DNA of 64,000 nucleotides from contig NC_014150.1 in the NCBI RefSeq assembly GCF_000092845.1, forward strand, positions 2,355,510 to 2,419,509. Reading direction: 5' to 3'. A program made the position numbers and the translations under genes. Numbering within the stretch: position 1 is the stretch's first letter; each line of letters opens with the position of its first letter. The notes under the pieces were generated by a model. The model was not told the DNA's origin. It searched no databases and saw nothing but the letters and a program-made list of their open reading frames with translations. The stretch comes from Brachyspira murdochii DSM 12563 (GTDB lineage: Bacteria; Spirochaetota; Brachyspiria; Brachyspirales; Brachyspiraceae). Below are positions 35,462-46,040 of this stretch, piece after piece.

Positions 35462-35620
35462 TTTAATTTTTTTATTGCATTTTTTTTATTTTATTATATT
35501 ATATTAATTAATAATATTTGATAGTGTTTCCGAGAAATGTTAATTTATTATAATTGAAGATAAAAATATATATTATATAGTAATTTATACCTTATAATTA
35601 AAATATTTGGAGAATTATTT

Positions 35621-37426
35621 ATGAATGATAAGAAAAAGAAGTATGTATTAATGCTTAAATTTTTACTTCCGTTTGCTGCGTTTATAATAGTTATGGTTGT
35701 AGCATTGATGTTATATTTTATACCTATGTACGAAATAGAATTTGCCTTAGAGATAGAATCTAATATGTATAAGAATGAAACATCAGTTACTACTTGGCTT
35801 AATTATTATTATTCACAAATAGAAGTTTTAGCATCGTATTGTAAATATGAAACAGATTATACTCAAATGCTTGATTCTTTTAAAGAATTAGAAAGTATAA
35901 AAGAAGAGATTAAAAATATACATTTCAGCGGAACAGTATCATATAAAGACGGAGGATTATTGGTAATAGTATACGGAGATAATATAGAAGGATTTGACCA
36001 AACTACTAGAGAGTGGTATATAGAAGCTAAAAAAGATACTTCTAAAATATTTATTAGCTCCCCGTATATAGACGCTGAAAGTAAAGAAACAGTTATAACT
36101 GTATCAAAAGGTGTAACATTAAACGGAACTTTTATAGGAGTAATTGGCATAGATATATCTTTCAAGAAAATATCAGAGCTTTTACTTAGTAATAGTGACA
36201 GCAAATATTATATATCATTAGAAGATGGTCAATTTATTACATATTCGGACAATAGTTTGCTTTTTAATAAACAAAGAACTATATATACAGAGCTTAATGC
36301 CCCTAGACTTAATGGTTCTAACTATGCTTTTTCTATTGGCAAATCCAAATGGACAGCTGTATATGATATACCAAATACTCCTTGGCTTTTAGTAGGAAAT
36401 GGAAGTTCATCTTATCTTAATAATAAAATAACTACACTTTCTATTATAATGGTTGTAGTTGCTATAGGATTTTTATTGATTCAGTTTATACTTGTCATGC
36501 TGAATGTTACTCCATTATCTCAGACTTTAGATAGAGCTATAGATGTTATTAAAAATATGACAGATAAGCATTTCAATGCTGTATTTGAAGATAAGTTATT
36601 AAACAAATCAGACCAAACTGGGATTTTAGTTAATTCTATACAGGATATGCAGAAATCTCTTGGTAACTCTATACATTCTTTGCAGGATTCTCTGAATTTT
36701 ATTAATAATGAAATAGATACTGTTGCTGACGGAAGTACAAATTTATCCGACAGAACTAACACTCAGGCTTCTTCTCTTGAGGAATTATCCAGTTTGATAG
36801 AATCTCTATCATCATCTCTTGATGAAACAAATATTCAGTCTAATGACGCTAAGGATATGAGTGTAAAAGTGGCAGATGCTACAAAAGTAGGGGTAGAATC
36901 ATCTTCAGAAATTATAAATAGTATGAATGAAATATCTGAATCTAGTAAAAAGATATCAGAGATGACAAAACTTATACAATCTATTGCTTTTCAGACAAAT
37001 ATATTAGCATTAAACGCAGCAGTTGAAGCAGCAAGAGCCGGTGATCAAGGTAAAGGTTTTGCTGTAGTGGCAAGTGAGATACGCTCTTTAGCTCAGAATG
37101 TTGATGAAACGGCTAAAAATATTACTAATACTATTAATGATGCTTTAGCTAAAGTAGAGGCCGGAAATAAAGCTGTTGAAAATTCTTCAAAAATACTTAA
37201 CGATATAGAATCTTTAGCACAGGATATGCTTACTAAATTAAGTTCTATATCTGAAAGAGCAGTTATAGAAGCTGATAGTATAAATCAAATTAATGTTTCT
37301 GTAAGACAGCTTAATTCTATTACAGGAGAAAATAGTAATTTAGCAGAGGCAAATGCTAGTTCTACAAAAGAAGTAAGAACAAAAATAGAAGATATGGTTG
37401 AACAAATTAATAGTTTTAAATTTTAA
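35621..37426 (+). CDS. Methyl-accepting chemotaxis protein with Cache sensor
   Basis: A 601-residue inner-membrane receptor: first helix about 10-33, periplasmic dCache-type sensor about 35-275 ([38 protein letters not shown] is the Cache core), second helix about 275-297, a HAMP-like linker, then the cytoplasmic coiled coil with the highly conserved tip [36 protein letters not shown]. It signals through CheW to CheA. There is no C-terminal tethering pentapeptide. GGAG lies before the ATG. The ligand is unknown; Cache sensors often bind amino acids or organic acids. Confidence 0.95.
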   Translation: MNDKKKKYVLMLKFLLPFAAFIIVMVVALMLYFIPMYEIEFALEIESNMYKNETSVTTWLNYYYSQIEVLASYCKYETDYTQMLDSFKELESIKEEIKNIHFSGTVSYKDGGLLVIVYGDNIEGFDQTTREWYIEAKKDTSKIFISSPYIDAESKETVITVSKGVTLNGTFIGVIGIDISFKKISELLLSNSDSKYYISLEDGQFITYSDNSLLFNKQRTIYTELNAPRLNGSNYAFSIGKSKWTAVYDIPNTPWLLVGNGSSSYLNNKITTLSIIMVVVAIGFLLIQFILVMLNVTPLSQTLDRAIDVIKNMTDKHFNAVFEDKLLNKSDQTGILVNSIQDMQKSLGNSIHSLQDSLNFINNEIDTVADGSTNLSDRTNTQASSLEELSSLIESLSSSLDETNIQSNDAKDMSVKVADATKVGVESSSEIINSMNEISESSKKISEMTKLIQSIAFQTNILALNAAVEAARAGDQGKGFAVVASEIRSLAQNVDETAKNITNTINDALAKVEAGNKAVENSSKILNDIESLAQDMLTKLSSISERAVIEADSINQINVSVRQLNSITGENSNLAEANASSTKEVRTKIEDMVEQINSFKF

Positions 37427-37902
37427 TTACAAATTATAAAAGAAATGGCTTTTATATATTGTCATTTCTTTTATAATATATTTTCTGCCAAGAATATATA
37501 CCCAAACAAATATAGTTTGTCAATTTTGAGTTATTGATAAATGTAATTATAAGTTATAAAGTATTATTAGTTGTTAATAAAATAAGTTTTAAATGTAGAA
37601 TAAATAATTTTTTTACATAATAAGTAATCATCCGCATACCATCACTACAGACAGACTTTGTCTCGGGTACTTCCTCACTTTGTTCAGTCGTGTTGACATT
37701 CTATAATGGCAGATAATACTCTGTAGGAATGTGTAGCGACAAATTTAAAAATTTTTAGTATACACAGATTTTATAAATTTTATATACTACAATATACTTA
37801 AATTTAATTTTGCAAAAACTTGAATTTTTTAAACTCTTCTTATATAATTAATACTTTATAATAGTTTTTAATTAAAATAAAAAAGATTAAGGATAAAAGA
37901 TA
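37427..37902. other. Intergenic region with hairpin and repeat blocks
   Basis: A hairpin (37434-37477, ATAAAAGAAATG / CATTTCTTTTAT) probably ends the chemoreceptor transcript. Further on are AACAAATATAGTTTGTCA near 37505, a GC-richer block (37630-37690) containing GGGTACTTCCTCACTTTG that resembles the islands at 15 and 16.6 kb, and dispersed repeat copy 6. Confidence 0.55.
37738..37763 (-). repeat. Dispersed 24-bp repeat, copy 6
   Basis: GACAAATTTAAAAATTTTTA followed by GTATAC; sits at the right edge of a GC-richer block, as copies 3 and 4 do. Confidence 0.75.
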
Positions 37903-39357
37903 ATGTCATCTAGCAAGAAATTTGTACCAAAAAAGAAAAGCCCAGTAGTAAAAACTTTGCAATGGCTTGGAGTATCAGCTGTTTCAATACTTTTGATAGT
38001 GTATTTTTTAGTTGTAGATACTAGAGGAAGCCAGAAAACTCCTACTATAGGATCAGTTAATGGAACACCTATATATTACACAAGTACAAGTCCATATGGC
38101 AGAGCTTTTAAGCAGATAGAGGCTTATTATCAGAGTTTAGGAATACAGATTAATAATGAAATGTATCAATATATAGAAGATTTAGCATTCAGACGTGCTG
38201 TTTCTACTATACTTTTAAATGATGTTGCTAGAAAAAATATTAATGTGAGCGATAATTTTATAGTGGAAGCTATGAAAAGTGAGTTTATAGATACAAATGG
38301 AGTCTATAATGAAATGGCTTATGAATCATTTATTAAAAACTCTACTCAGGCAGAAAAATTGAGAATAGAAAAAGATTTGAGAGAGAGTATATTATCACAA
38401 ACAATTTCTTCTGAGCTTTTTACAAGTATTAAAATAAACTCTCTTGATATTCAAAAAGAATATAAAAGAGAGTTCACTAAAAGAGATATAGAGATGGTTT
38501 ATATAGATGCTGCTGCAATAGTGCAGTCAAATGAAATAGCAGTTAATGATTTGGAGAAGTATTTTACAGACAATAAAACTAATTTTGTTCAGGCTGATAT
38601 ATCTTGGATAATGCTTGAAAGCGGCGGAGTGGCTGATAACTTATACAAAACTTTAAAAGATGATATAACTTTATTTGAAAAAAGTGCTTTAGAAAAAGGA
38701 CTTAATACTAATAATTATAAATTAGGCTATATTACAAAAATGCAGATGCCTTCAGATGATTTTGCAAATAAAATATTTTCCGATAATAAAGGACAAAAAT
38801 TACTTGAGCCTATATATGCAAATGGGTACTATTACATAGTTCTTGTTAATGATATAAGAATACCTGAAAAATATACTGATGTTAATCAAAATGTATTAAA
38901 AAATGAGTATTTAAATGCTAATATTAACACTCTTTTAGAAGCTGAAAAAACTAAACAGGCAGAAGTATTAAAGGCAGCAGCTGCTAATATTAATAATCTT
39001 CAAAGATTAAATGGAAACGGATATATAAGATATTACAGACCTTCTCAGCCTTTTTCTTATAATCAGGGAAGACTTAGTACAGTTGACGGAACTATTATAC
39101 CTGATTCTTCTACAGAAGCTTTTTATAATCATGTATTTTCTCTTCAAACTAATACTGTAAGCGATGTTATAAAACTTGATAACGGAGTTGCTGTAATAAA
39201 ATTAATATCTGAAGAAAAACCTAATATGACTGCTTCATATACTTTAAATTCTGACAATATGAATGCTATTAAAAGACAGAGAATTAATAATATTCAAATA
39301 GAGTGGGAAAATGAGAATATAGCAAAAGCTAGAGTAAAAAAACATAATATAAGATAA
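37903..39357 (+). CDS. Membrane-anchored PpiD/SurA-like peptidyl-prolyl isomerase homologue
   Basis: A 484-residue periplasmic foldase candidate: basic N-terminus (SSSKKFVPKKKSPVVK), one membrane helix (about 19-40), then a SurA_N-type chaperone region (about 50-200, with VNGTPIYYTSTSPYGRAFKQIEAYY and NNEMYQYIEDLAFRRAVSTILLNDVARK), followed by parvulin-like segments (about 205-450). The parvulin catalytic residues are not obvious, so it may be a chaperone without isomerase activity. Such proteins assist outer-membrane protein folding. Terminator follows. Confidence 0.75.
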   Translation: MSSSKKFVPKKKSPVVKTLQWLGVSAVSILLIVYFLVVDTRGSQKTPTIGSVNGTPIYYTSTSPYGRAFKQIEAYYQSLGIQINNEMYQYIEDLAFRRAVSTILLNDVARKNINVSDNFIVEAMKSEFIDTNGVYNEMAYESFIKNSTQAEKLRIEKDLRESILSQTISSELFTSIKINSLDIQKEYKREFTKRDIEMVYIDAAAIVQSNEIAVNDLEKYFTDNKTNFVQADISWIMLESGGVADNLYKTLKDDITLFEKSALEKGLNTNNYKLGYITKMQMPSDDFANKIFSDNKGQKLLEPIYANGYYYIVLVNDIRIPEKYTDVNQNVLKNEYLNANINTLLEAEKTKQAEVLKAAAANINNLQRLNGNGYIRYYRPSQPFSYNQGRLSTVDGTIIPDSSTEAFYNHVFSLQTNTVSDVIKLDNGVAVIKLISEEKPNMTASYTLNSDNMNAIKRQRINNIQIEWENENIAKARVKKHNIR

Positions 39358-39380
39358 AATTTTATTTTTTAATTATAATA

Positions 39381-39412
39381 AAAAAGAGGGCTTAAAAAAG
39401 TCCTCTTTTATT
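39381..39412. terminator. Bidirectional terminator
   Basis: AAAAGAGG / CCTCTTTT stem with flanking A and T tracts between the convergent foldase and DUF486 genes. Confidence 0.8.
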
Positions 39413-39435
39413 TTGTAAAAAATTATTTTTTTTAA

Positions 39436-39804
39436 CTACTTTTTAAATATAAAAAATACGGCTAATATCAAACACAAAAAACCTATAAAATGATTTAATC
39501 TTAAAGTTTCTGTTTTAAAAAATACAACGGTAAATATTGTGAATATTGTTAAAGTTATAACTTCCTGCATTACTTTTAACTGCATAAGTGAGAAAGGTCC
39601 GCCGTTTCCAGAAAATCCTATTCTATTTGCAGGAACCTGAAAACAGTATTCAAATAATGCTATTCCCCAGCTTATTAATATTATGATAGGCAGTGATAGT
39701 TTTTCAAATCCTTTTATTTGACTGAATTTTAAATGTCCGTACCAAGCAAATGTCATGAATGTATTTGACATAATAAGAAGTAATATAGTAATTAGGGCTT
39801 TCAT
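39436..39804 (-). CDS. DMT-superfamily small membrane protein (DUF486)
   Basis: A 122-residue protein with four membrane helices. The family signature is strong: NTFMTFAWYGHLK, SWGIALFEYCFQVPANRIG, QLKVMQEVITL and LRLNHFIGFLCL. DUF486 proteins are single-domain relatives of drug/metabolite transporters; substrate unknown. The gene stands alone, convergent with the foldase gene. Confidence 0.9.
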   Translation of the reverse strand: MKALITILLLIMSNTFMTFAWYGHLKFSQIKGFEKLSLPIIILISWGIALFEYCFQVPANRIGFSGNGGPFSLMQLKVMQEVITLTIFTIFTVVFFKTETLRLNHFIGFLCLILAVFFIFKK

Positions 39805-40369
39805 AATGATTTTTTGTCCTCCGTTTACATTATGTAAAATAGTTTTATTGATAAAATATTATAAATAAAAAAAAATTATTTTCTAGTTTAATTTTTTATA
39901 TTTTAAAAAAAATTATGAATTATTAGAGTATTTGAAAACAAGAAAATTATATTATATTTTCTACATTTTTGTATATACTGAAAATTTTTGTTTAATATCC
40001 ATAGATAATGTATAGTTTTTAGTTTAAAAAAATAAGTCATTTTTTATAATTTAAATTATCACAAATTAAATTATAAGAAATACCTATGCAGCGATGTGAT
40101 ACAAATCAGAAAGATAGAAATAAAAAAGTCTTTGAAATTTAATATTAGTATACAAACTTATTATTGGAAGAAGAAATTCAAATAAACATCTTATATAGAA
40201 AATAATGGCAGTAAAATAAAAAATACTACTAATAAAGTTAAAAAGAAAAAGATTATTAATATGGTAAACTAAAAATTAAAAAATTCTTAGAATAAATAAA
40301 ATATCACAATATGTACTAATTCTATTGAAACAATATTAAAAAAACATTACTTATACCAAAAAAATAACA

Positions 40370-41046
40370 AAAAACATAGAGGTAAGCATACTTTTTATAT
40401 AAAAGAAGCTAGAGATAAAGTTCAAATTTATACTTCATCACACTCTTTTTTATGTTAAATACTATATTATTTGTTAGCGGCAGTTTGTGTAGCTGCAAGA
40501 ATATTGTTTATATATTTATATTCTGAAAAAACACTAGAAAGTACTATTGATTTTATTAAACATATGCTTGAAGATTTTCCTTTTTATATTCATTGTATTC
40601 AAACATGCGATGGGCTAGAGAATTTACTTACAAAAAACTTTTATTTGATAGATAATATATGTTATATAGTTTTGTAAGAAGAAGCATATTAAAAGAGTTT
40701 ATATTCCTACTATGAAGTACCAACATTGGTTTAATAGAGTAACATCATTGAGACTTAAAAGAATTTCATGACTTTTGTAATCAAGAATTAACTTTAGAAA
40801 AAGCTAATAAAAAATTAAGAAAACATAATAATTTTTGGAATTACAAACGCATACACTATGCTTTAAATTATTACATACATATGCCATACTTGAAAAAATT
40901 AAAGAATACTTAAATGCAATATCTATATCTGCAATGAAAAAATTTTTAAATTTACCAAAGATATATTTTTTAATTATGGTTATTTTTTTGTCAATTAAAA
41001 TAATTATTTCTTTTATGCCAATCACATATTTAAATAACTTGGAATA
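40370..41046 (+). pseudogene. Decayed integrase-core transposase (IS481/IS3-like)
   Basis: Fragments in different frames line up with the order of an integrase-core transposase: a His/Lys-rich stretch with TFYIKEARDKVQIY, then FPFYIHCIQTCDGLENLLTKNF (compare the usual FPF.I..IQTDNG.EF catalytic region; the catalytic Asp is Cys here), then LEKANKKLRKHN followed by YKRIHYALNYYTPYAKLEKIKEYLN (compare the usual C-terminal YNYKRPH.AL..KTP). Several stops and frame changes separate them. No terminal inverted repeats were recognised. The family assignment rests on these short resemblances. Confidence 0.55.
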
Positions 41047-41173
41047 AATCCGTAATTATTAAAATTATCAATATTATTTTAAATTATTATATAAATAATA
41101 TCACTATGTAGTTATACTATATTACATCATCTATAATATATAACTTTTTATATTTTTTTAATTTAAAACTTTT

Positions 41174-41203
41174 TTTACATTTTATCGTCTAATATGATAT
41201 AAT
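41174..41203 (+). promoter_or_regulatory. Promoter of the RND gene
   Basis: TTTACA (41174-41179), 18-base spacer, TATAAT (41198-41203), 35 bases before the start codon. Confidence 0.6.
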
Positions 41204-41238
41204 AAATAATATATGATAAAAATTAAAAAATTTGGTTT

Positions 41239-44200
41239 ATGAGTAAATTAATAGAAATAGTTGTAAAAAGACCAGTAACCATACTTATGGTAATAGTTTC
41301 AATACTTATATTAGGGCTTATTAGTTTATCTAGGCTTTCTATAGACTTTATGCCAAATATGCAGATTCCTTACATAAGCATATATACAAGATATAAAAAT
41401 TCAGGACCTGAGGAAATAGAAAAATCCGTTACTAAGATAGTTGAAGGAGCTGTTGCCACAGTTAATAATATAAAAAATATAACCTCTACTTCAATGGAAG
41501 ATTTTTCAAATGTACTAGTAGAGTTTAATTGGGGTACTGATTTAACTGAGGCTACAGAGGATATAAGAGAGGCTTTAGAACAGGTTACAGATTTGCTTCC
41601 AGATAATGCAGATAAACCCGTGATAAGAAAATTTGATATGGACGATACTTCATTAATGGAAGTTGCTGTTTACGGTATTGACGACCAGTCTACATTGTAT
41701 AATATAGCAGATAATCAGATAGCTCCGCAGATAAAACAGGCTAAAGGTGTGGCACAGGCTAAAGTTATGGGAGGATTAAAAAGTCAGATAAAGATTGATG
41801 TTAATCTAAACAGATTAAAAGCATATAATATCAATATTAATGAAATAGCTTCTGCATTATCACGCGATAATAATAATCTTGTAGGTGGTCAGGCAGATCA
41901 GGGATTTTATAAATACACTATAAGAACTATGGGTGAAATAACTAGTATTGATGATATAAAAAATACTACTATTACTTTAATAAAAGACGGAGAAAATAGT
42001 TCTGTAATAAAGGTTCAGGATTTGGCTGAGGTGTATGAGGGTTATGATGATAATGTTAATATTATAAGAGTTAATGGAGAGAACTCAATATCAATAGCAG
42101 TAAGTAAAGAGTCTGGAGCCAATACTGTAGAAGTATCAAAAAATGTAATAAAGCAGCTTGAAGAGTATAATTTCCCAGACGGTGTAAAATATCAGATAAT
42201 GTTTAATACAGCAGACAGCATTAATGAATCTATAAGCGGAGTACTTGATGCCGCTTGGCAGGGAGGACTTTTTGCTGTTATAGTGCTTATGCTTTATATG
42301 TGGAATATAAGAACTGTATCTATAATAGCAATATCAATACCGCTTTCTATAATAGTAACTTTTACACTCATGTATTTTATGAAAGTTACTTTAAATGTTA
42401 TATCGCTTTCCGGTCTTGTTCTTGGAATAGGTATGATGGTAGATAATTCTATAGTTGTGCTTGAAAATATATTTTATTATAGGAATAACGGATTTGGAAA
42501 ATATTCTTCTGCTATAAACGGTACTTCAAAGGTGTCTCTTGCAATTTCAGCTTCCACTTTTACAACTATTGCTGTATTTTTGCCTTTTATTTATCTTGAA
42601 GGTATGGTTAGCCAAATGTTTAGAGATTTATGTATAACAGTTACAATATCAATGATAGCTTCTTTATTAGTTGCTCTTTTGATAGTACCTATGTTTGGGG
42701 CGAGACTTGTTACAAATAAGAGATTAAAATTATTAGGCAAATTAGAAATTCTGACTAATAAATACATACACAGCAATATAAACAATATCTATAATAAAAT
42801 ACTTTCTTTTTCTATTAAAAGAAAATTAGTAGTACTTCTTCCTTCTATGATATTAGTATTTTCTGTTATAATATTCGGTTTAAAATTCATAGGTAAGGAA
42901 GGCTTTCCAAGAACAGATGAAGGTCAGTTTATGGTTCTGGTAACTATGCCTATAGGTACTAAGTATGAGCAGACACAGTCTTTCGTGGCATTAATGGAAA
43001 ATGATATAAGAGAAATTATTAAAGATGATTTAACTAGAATTCAGTCAAGAATAAGAAAAGGAAGCGAAGCAAACAGTGCTAATATAAGAATACAATTAAA
43101 AGCAAAGAATGCTGGAAGAGTTGGTGATATCAATGAATATGCCGAGAGAACAAGAGAAAAACTTCAATTATACCCTGCTAGGATAAATGTAATATTGTTA
43201 GGATCAATGTCTAGTTCTTCAGGCGGAGAGGCTATAAGAATAGAGATGCTTGGAGATGATACAGTTCAGGCTAAAGAGCTTGGAGACAGAATAGTTAGTG
43301 CAATATCCAATATAGAAGGTATAAGAGGAGCCATGGTTGATATTGACGAATCAAACAGAGAACTTCAGGTATATGTTAATAGAGATATTGCTGCCAAAAT
43401 GGGACTTAAAGTTAATGATGTAGCAAGAATAATAAATACCAGTTTTGCAGGAAGAACTGCAACTACAATTACACCTGAAAATTCTGATTATACTGATATA
43501 GATGTTAATGTTCAGCTTGAAAATATTGACAGAGTTACTATAGAAGATGTAGAAAAAATAAGCATACCAGTTAAAGGAGTATTAATACCTTTATCTTCAA
43601 TAGCTGATATAGTAAAAAGTTACGGACCAAATAGAATAGAGCGAAAAGACAGAAAAAGATTTACCGTTGTAATAGCAAATACTTACGGAAGACCTTTGAA
43701 TGAAATAATAGATGAAGTAAAAGAGGTAATAAAAAAAGATGTATTTGTACCAAGCGGAATATCTATAAATTACGGAGGTGATTTTGAAGATATGAATGAG
43801 GCATTTGCTCAGCTTTTACAAACTTTAATATTGGCATTGGTATTAGTGTATGCAATAATGGCTAGTCAGTTTGAATCTTTGATAGCTCCTTTTGTAATAG
43901 CATTTGCAATTCCTTTCGGTTTTGCAGGATCACTCGCTGCCCTTATAATAACAAATACTACTTTAAGTGCATACAGTGCTATAGGCTGTATAGTACTTAT
44001 AGGAATAGTTGTTAATAATGGAATAGTTTTAATTGATTATATGAATCAGCTTATGCATGAAAAGCATATTAAAGGTGATGAGGCTGCTTTGATTGCAGGG
44101 CAAAGAAGATTAAGACCTGTACTTATGACTACTTTAACTACTATACTTGGTATACTTCCTATGGCTTTAGGAATCGGAAGCGGTAATGAAATGTACAAGC

Positions 44201-44373
44201 CTCTTGCTACTGCACTTCTTGGCGGGCTTAGCGTTTCTACATTATTTACTTTAATAATAGTGCCTACAATATATGCTGCTATAAGAAATAAAATACCTCT
44301 TAAAGATTATGACCAAAAAGACAGAGACAGTGCTAATGATTTTGCTTTAAATGATGCTGTTAATAATATGTAA
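41239..44373 (+). CDS. RND-family efflux pump permease (HAE1-like)
   Basis: A 1044-residue inner-membrane pump with the standard RND plan: helix 1 (about 12-32), periplasmic porter domain, six helices (about 335-530, including GLVLGIGMMVDNSIVVLENIF, whose acidic residues belong to the proton path), a second periplasmic domain, and six further helices (about 860-1020, GCIVLIGIVVNNGIVLIDYMNQL). It exports hydrophobic compounds by proton antiport. No membrane-fusion or TolC-type gene lies next to it, so partners must be elsewhere. Only a weak ribosome-binding site (TTTGG) precedes ATG 41239. Confidence 0.93.
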   Translation: MSKLIEIVVKRPVTILMVIVSILILGLISLSRLSIDFMPNMQIPYISIYTRYKNSGPEEIEKSVTKIVEGAVATVNNIKNITSTSMEDFSNVLVEFNWGTDLTEATEDIREALEQVTDLLPDNADKPVIRKFDMDDTSLMEVAVYGIDDQSTLYNIADNQIAPQIKQAKGVAQAKVMGGLKSQIKIDVNLNRLKAYNININEIASALSRDNNNLVGGQADQGFYKYTIRTMGEITSIDDIKNTTITLIKDGENSSVIKVQDLAEVYEGYDDNVNIIRVNGENSISIAVSKESGANTVEVSKNVIKQLEEYNFPDGVKYQIMFNTADSINESISGVLDAAWQGGLFAVIVLMLYMWNIRTVSIIAISIPLSIIVTFTLMYFMKVTLNVISLSGLVLGIGMMVDNSIVVLENIFYYRNNGFGKYSSAINGTSKVSLAISASTFTTIAVFLPFIYLEGMVSQMFRDLCITVTISMIASLLVALLIVPMFGARLVTNKRLKLLGKLEILTNKYIHSNINNIYNKILSFSIKRKLVVLLPSMILVFSVIIFGLKFIGKEGFPRTDEGQFMVLVTMPIGTKYEQTQSFVALMENDIREIIKDDLTRIQSRIRKGSEANSANIRIQLKAKNAGRVGDINEYAERTREKLQLYPARINVILLGSMSSSSGGEAIRIEMLGDDTVQAKELGDRIVSAISNIEGIRGAMVDIDESNRELQVYVNRDIAAKMGLKVNDVARIINTSFAGRTATTITPENSDYTDIDVNVQLENIDRVTIEDVEKISIPVKGVLIPLSSIADIVKSYGPNRIERKDRKRFTVVIANTYGRPLNEIIDEVKEVIKKDVFVPSGISINYGGDFEDMNEAFAQLLQTLILALVLVYAIMASQFESLIAPFVIAFAIPFGFAGSLAALIITNTTLSAYSAIGCIVLIGIVVNNGIVLIDYMNQLMHEKHIKGDEAALIAGQRRLRPVLMTTLTTILGILPMALGIGSGNEMYKPLATALLGGLSVSTLFTLIIVPTIYAAIRNKIPLKDYDQKDRDSANDFALNDAVNNM

Positions 44374-44487
44374 AATATTTAAAATTATTTATTAACATTC
44401 TAACTAACATTATAATAAATCATTGACGAATATTATAATTATAATATAATCTTATTCATACAAATTTATTTCGGGAGAAAAGAAAGT

Positions 44488-45462
44488 ATGAAAAAGTTTT
44501 TATTTTTATTAATTCTAATATTGTCTGTATTAGCTTCCTGTTCTAAAACAGAAACTAATTCAAATACTAATCAGTCATCAGTAAATGCTTCCCCTGTTGA
44601 AAAGACAAGAGTATATGTAAATGCTGATTGGGTGAAAAGCGTTATAGACGGCAATCAGCCTCAGTCATCTAATTATGTTATTTTAGAAGCTTCTTGGGGA
44701 GATGCAAGTGCTGATTATAAAAAAGCCCATATACCGGGTGCATTGCATATAAATACCGATTTGATAGAAGAGCCTGAGTATTGGAATGTAAGAACACCTA
44801 AAGAAATAGAACAGGTTATGAAAGATTTTGGCATATCAAAAGATACTGCCGTTATAGTATATGGAGAGCCTTCTCCTGCAGCAAGAGTTGCAACAACTCT
44901 TCTTTGGGCTGGTGTTGATGAAGTGCATGTATTAGATGGTAATTTGAAAGCATGGACTGATATGGGTTATGCTGCTTCAAGCAATACTGAAAAAGCTAAG
45001 CCTATAGATGATGTTGGAGTTATAGTTCCAGCTCACCCAGAATATATTATATCATTGCCAGAGCAGATAATAGAAAAACAAAAAGATCCTAATTTCAAAC
45101 TTGTAAGTATAAGAAGTTGGGACGAGTTTACTGGAAAGGTAAGCGGATATAGTTATATAGAAAGAGTAGGGGAGCCTAAAGGAGCTGTTTGGGGAAGAGA
45201 TGAATTTGATTATGTTGATGATAATGGTAAAATCATAAGTATAGATGAAGCTCAAAAAATATGGAATGAATGGGGCGTAACTAAAGATAATGAAATATCA
45301 TTCTACTGCGGCACTGGCTGGAGAGCTGCTATACCATTTTTAATAGCTTATCAGGAAGGCTGGACTAATGTAACTTTATTTGACGGCGGCTGGTATGTAT
45401 GGCAGATGAATCCTGAACTTCCTGTTCAGTTAGGAGACCCTAGAGAAAATACTAATAATTAA
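44488..45462 (+). CDS. Rhodanese-like sulfurtransferase lipoprotein
   Basis: A 324-residue exported lipoprotein (signal peptide ending LSVLASC, Cys18) with tandem rhodanese domains. The first (about 45-165) has YKKAHIPGALHINTD but no Cys in its active loop (VIVYGEPSPAARV). The second (about 185-315) carries the catalytic loop CGTGWRA with Cys274. This is the usual arrangement for thiosulfate/3-mercaptopyruvate sulfurtransferases. The gene is monocistronic, with GGGAG upstream and a terminator after. The physiological sulfur donor and acceptor outside the cytoplasm are unknown. Confidence 0.88.
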   Translation: MKKFLFLLILILSVLASCSKTETNSNTNQSSVNASPVEKTRVYVNADWVKSVIDGNQPQSSNYVILEASWGDASADYKKAHIPGALHINTDLIEEPEYWNVRTPKEIEQVMKDFGISKDTAVIVYGEPSPAARVATTLLWAGVDEVHVLDGNLKAWTDMGYAASSNTEKAKPIDDVGVIVPAHPEYIISLPEQIIEKQKDPNFKLVSIRSWDEFTGKVSGYSYIERVGEPKGAVWGRDEFDYVDDNGKIISIDEAQKIWNEWGVTKDNEISFYCGTGWRAAIPFLIAYQEGWTNVTLFDGGWYVWQMNPELPVQLGDPRENTNN

Positions 45463-45483
45463 TTTATAGTATAGATTCTAATT

Positions 45484-45518
45484 AAAGCGGACATTATTTT
45501 TTATATGCCCGCTTTTTA
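45484..45518. terminator. Bidirectional terminator
   Basis: AAAGCGG (45484-45490) pairs with CCGCTTT (45509-45515), with T and A tracts; between convergent genes. Confidence 0.75.
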
Positions 45519-45965
45519 TTTTTTAATATTTTTTGATTTTTTTATAAATAAATAGTACAAAGAAGTTTTTATAAACTCTGATATATAAACTATAAAAAAT
45601 ATTAAAGTCATGTAATAATATGCTAATAAACTTTCTCTTGAAAACATTCTTAAAAAAATAATAAAAAGTATTCCTAAAATAATTAGAGAAATATTGAAGA
45701 GCATCATATATTTATTACTATATATTTTTGATTTAAAAAAATAAAAAAATACAATAGCAGCAATTATAATTATAATTAATATTAAAAATGAGGCAGCATT
45801 TATTAAAAAAGGAATGTTATAAATAGTTTCAAATTTTTTGTTGTAATAAACAAAATGCCTCATAACCCCCATTTTCTTTTTTGATAAAAATTGTAATGCA
45901 AATGCTGATATTACAAATAATACTTGTATTACTGTTACAGAAATGAAAGATATTTTTTTAATCAT
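45516..45965 (-). CDS. Four-helix membrane protein, unknown
   Basis: A 149-residue hydrophobic protein with four predicted helices (about 8-28, 48-72, 82-105, 115-138) and a Lys-rich C-terminus. No family motif recognised. It lies downstream of the LacI-type gene's 3' end on the same strand, separated by 75 bases. Orphan. Confidence 0.55.
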   Translation of the reverse strand: MIKKISFISVTVIQVLFVISAFALQFLSKKKMGVMRHFVYYNKKFETIYNIPFLINAASFLILIIIIIAAIVFFYFFKSKIYSNKYMMLFNISLIILGILFIIFLRMFSRESLLAYYYMTLIFFIVYISEFIKTSLYYLFIKKSKNIKK

Positions 45966-46040
45966 ATAAACTCTTTAAAAAATAGTATTAATTTTGAATA
46001 AAATTATCGTAAAACTATTAATCTTTATTATTGATATTTT

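Larger units (their letters stand above)
39805..41238. other. Long intergenic region with transposase remnant
   Basis: 1.4 kb without an intact gene. Contains the decayed transposase described below, a partial dispersed-repeat core near 39971 (TATATACTGAAAATTTTTG), and the RND promoter at its right end. Confidence 0.6.

Noticed and set aside
35530-35620. Sigma-28-type flagellar promoter before the chemoreceptor (CCGAGAA near 35530)
   Set aside because: The -10-like element is imperfect and no TAAA-type -35 element is correctly spaced.
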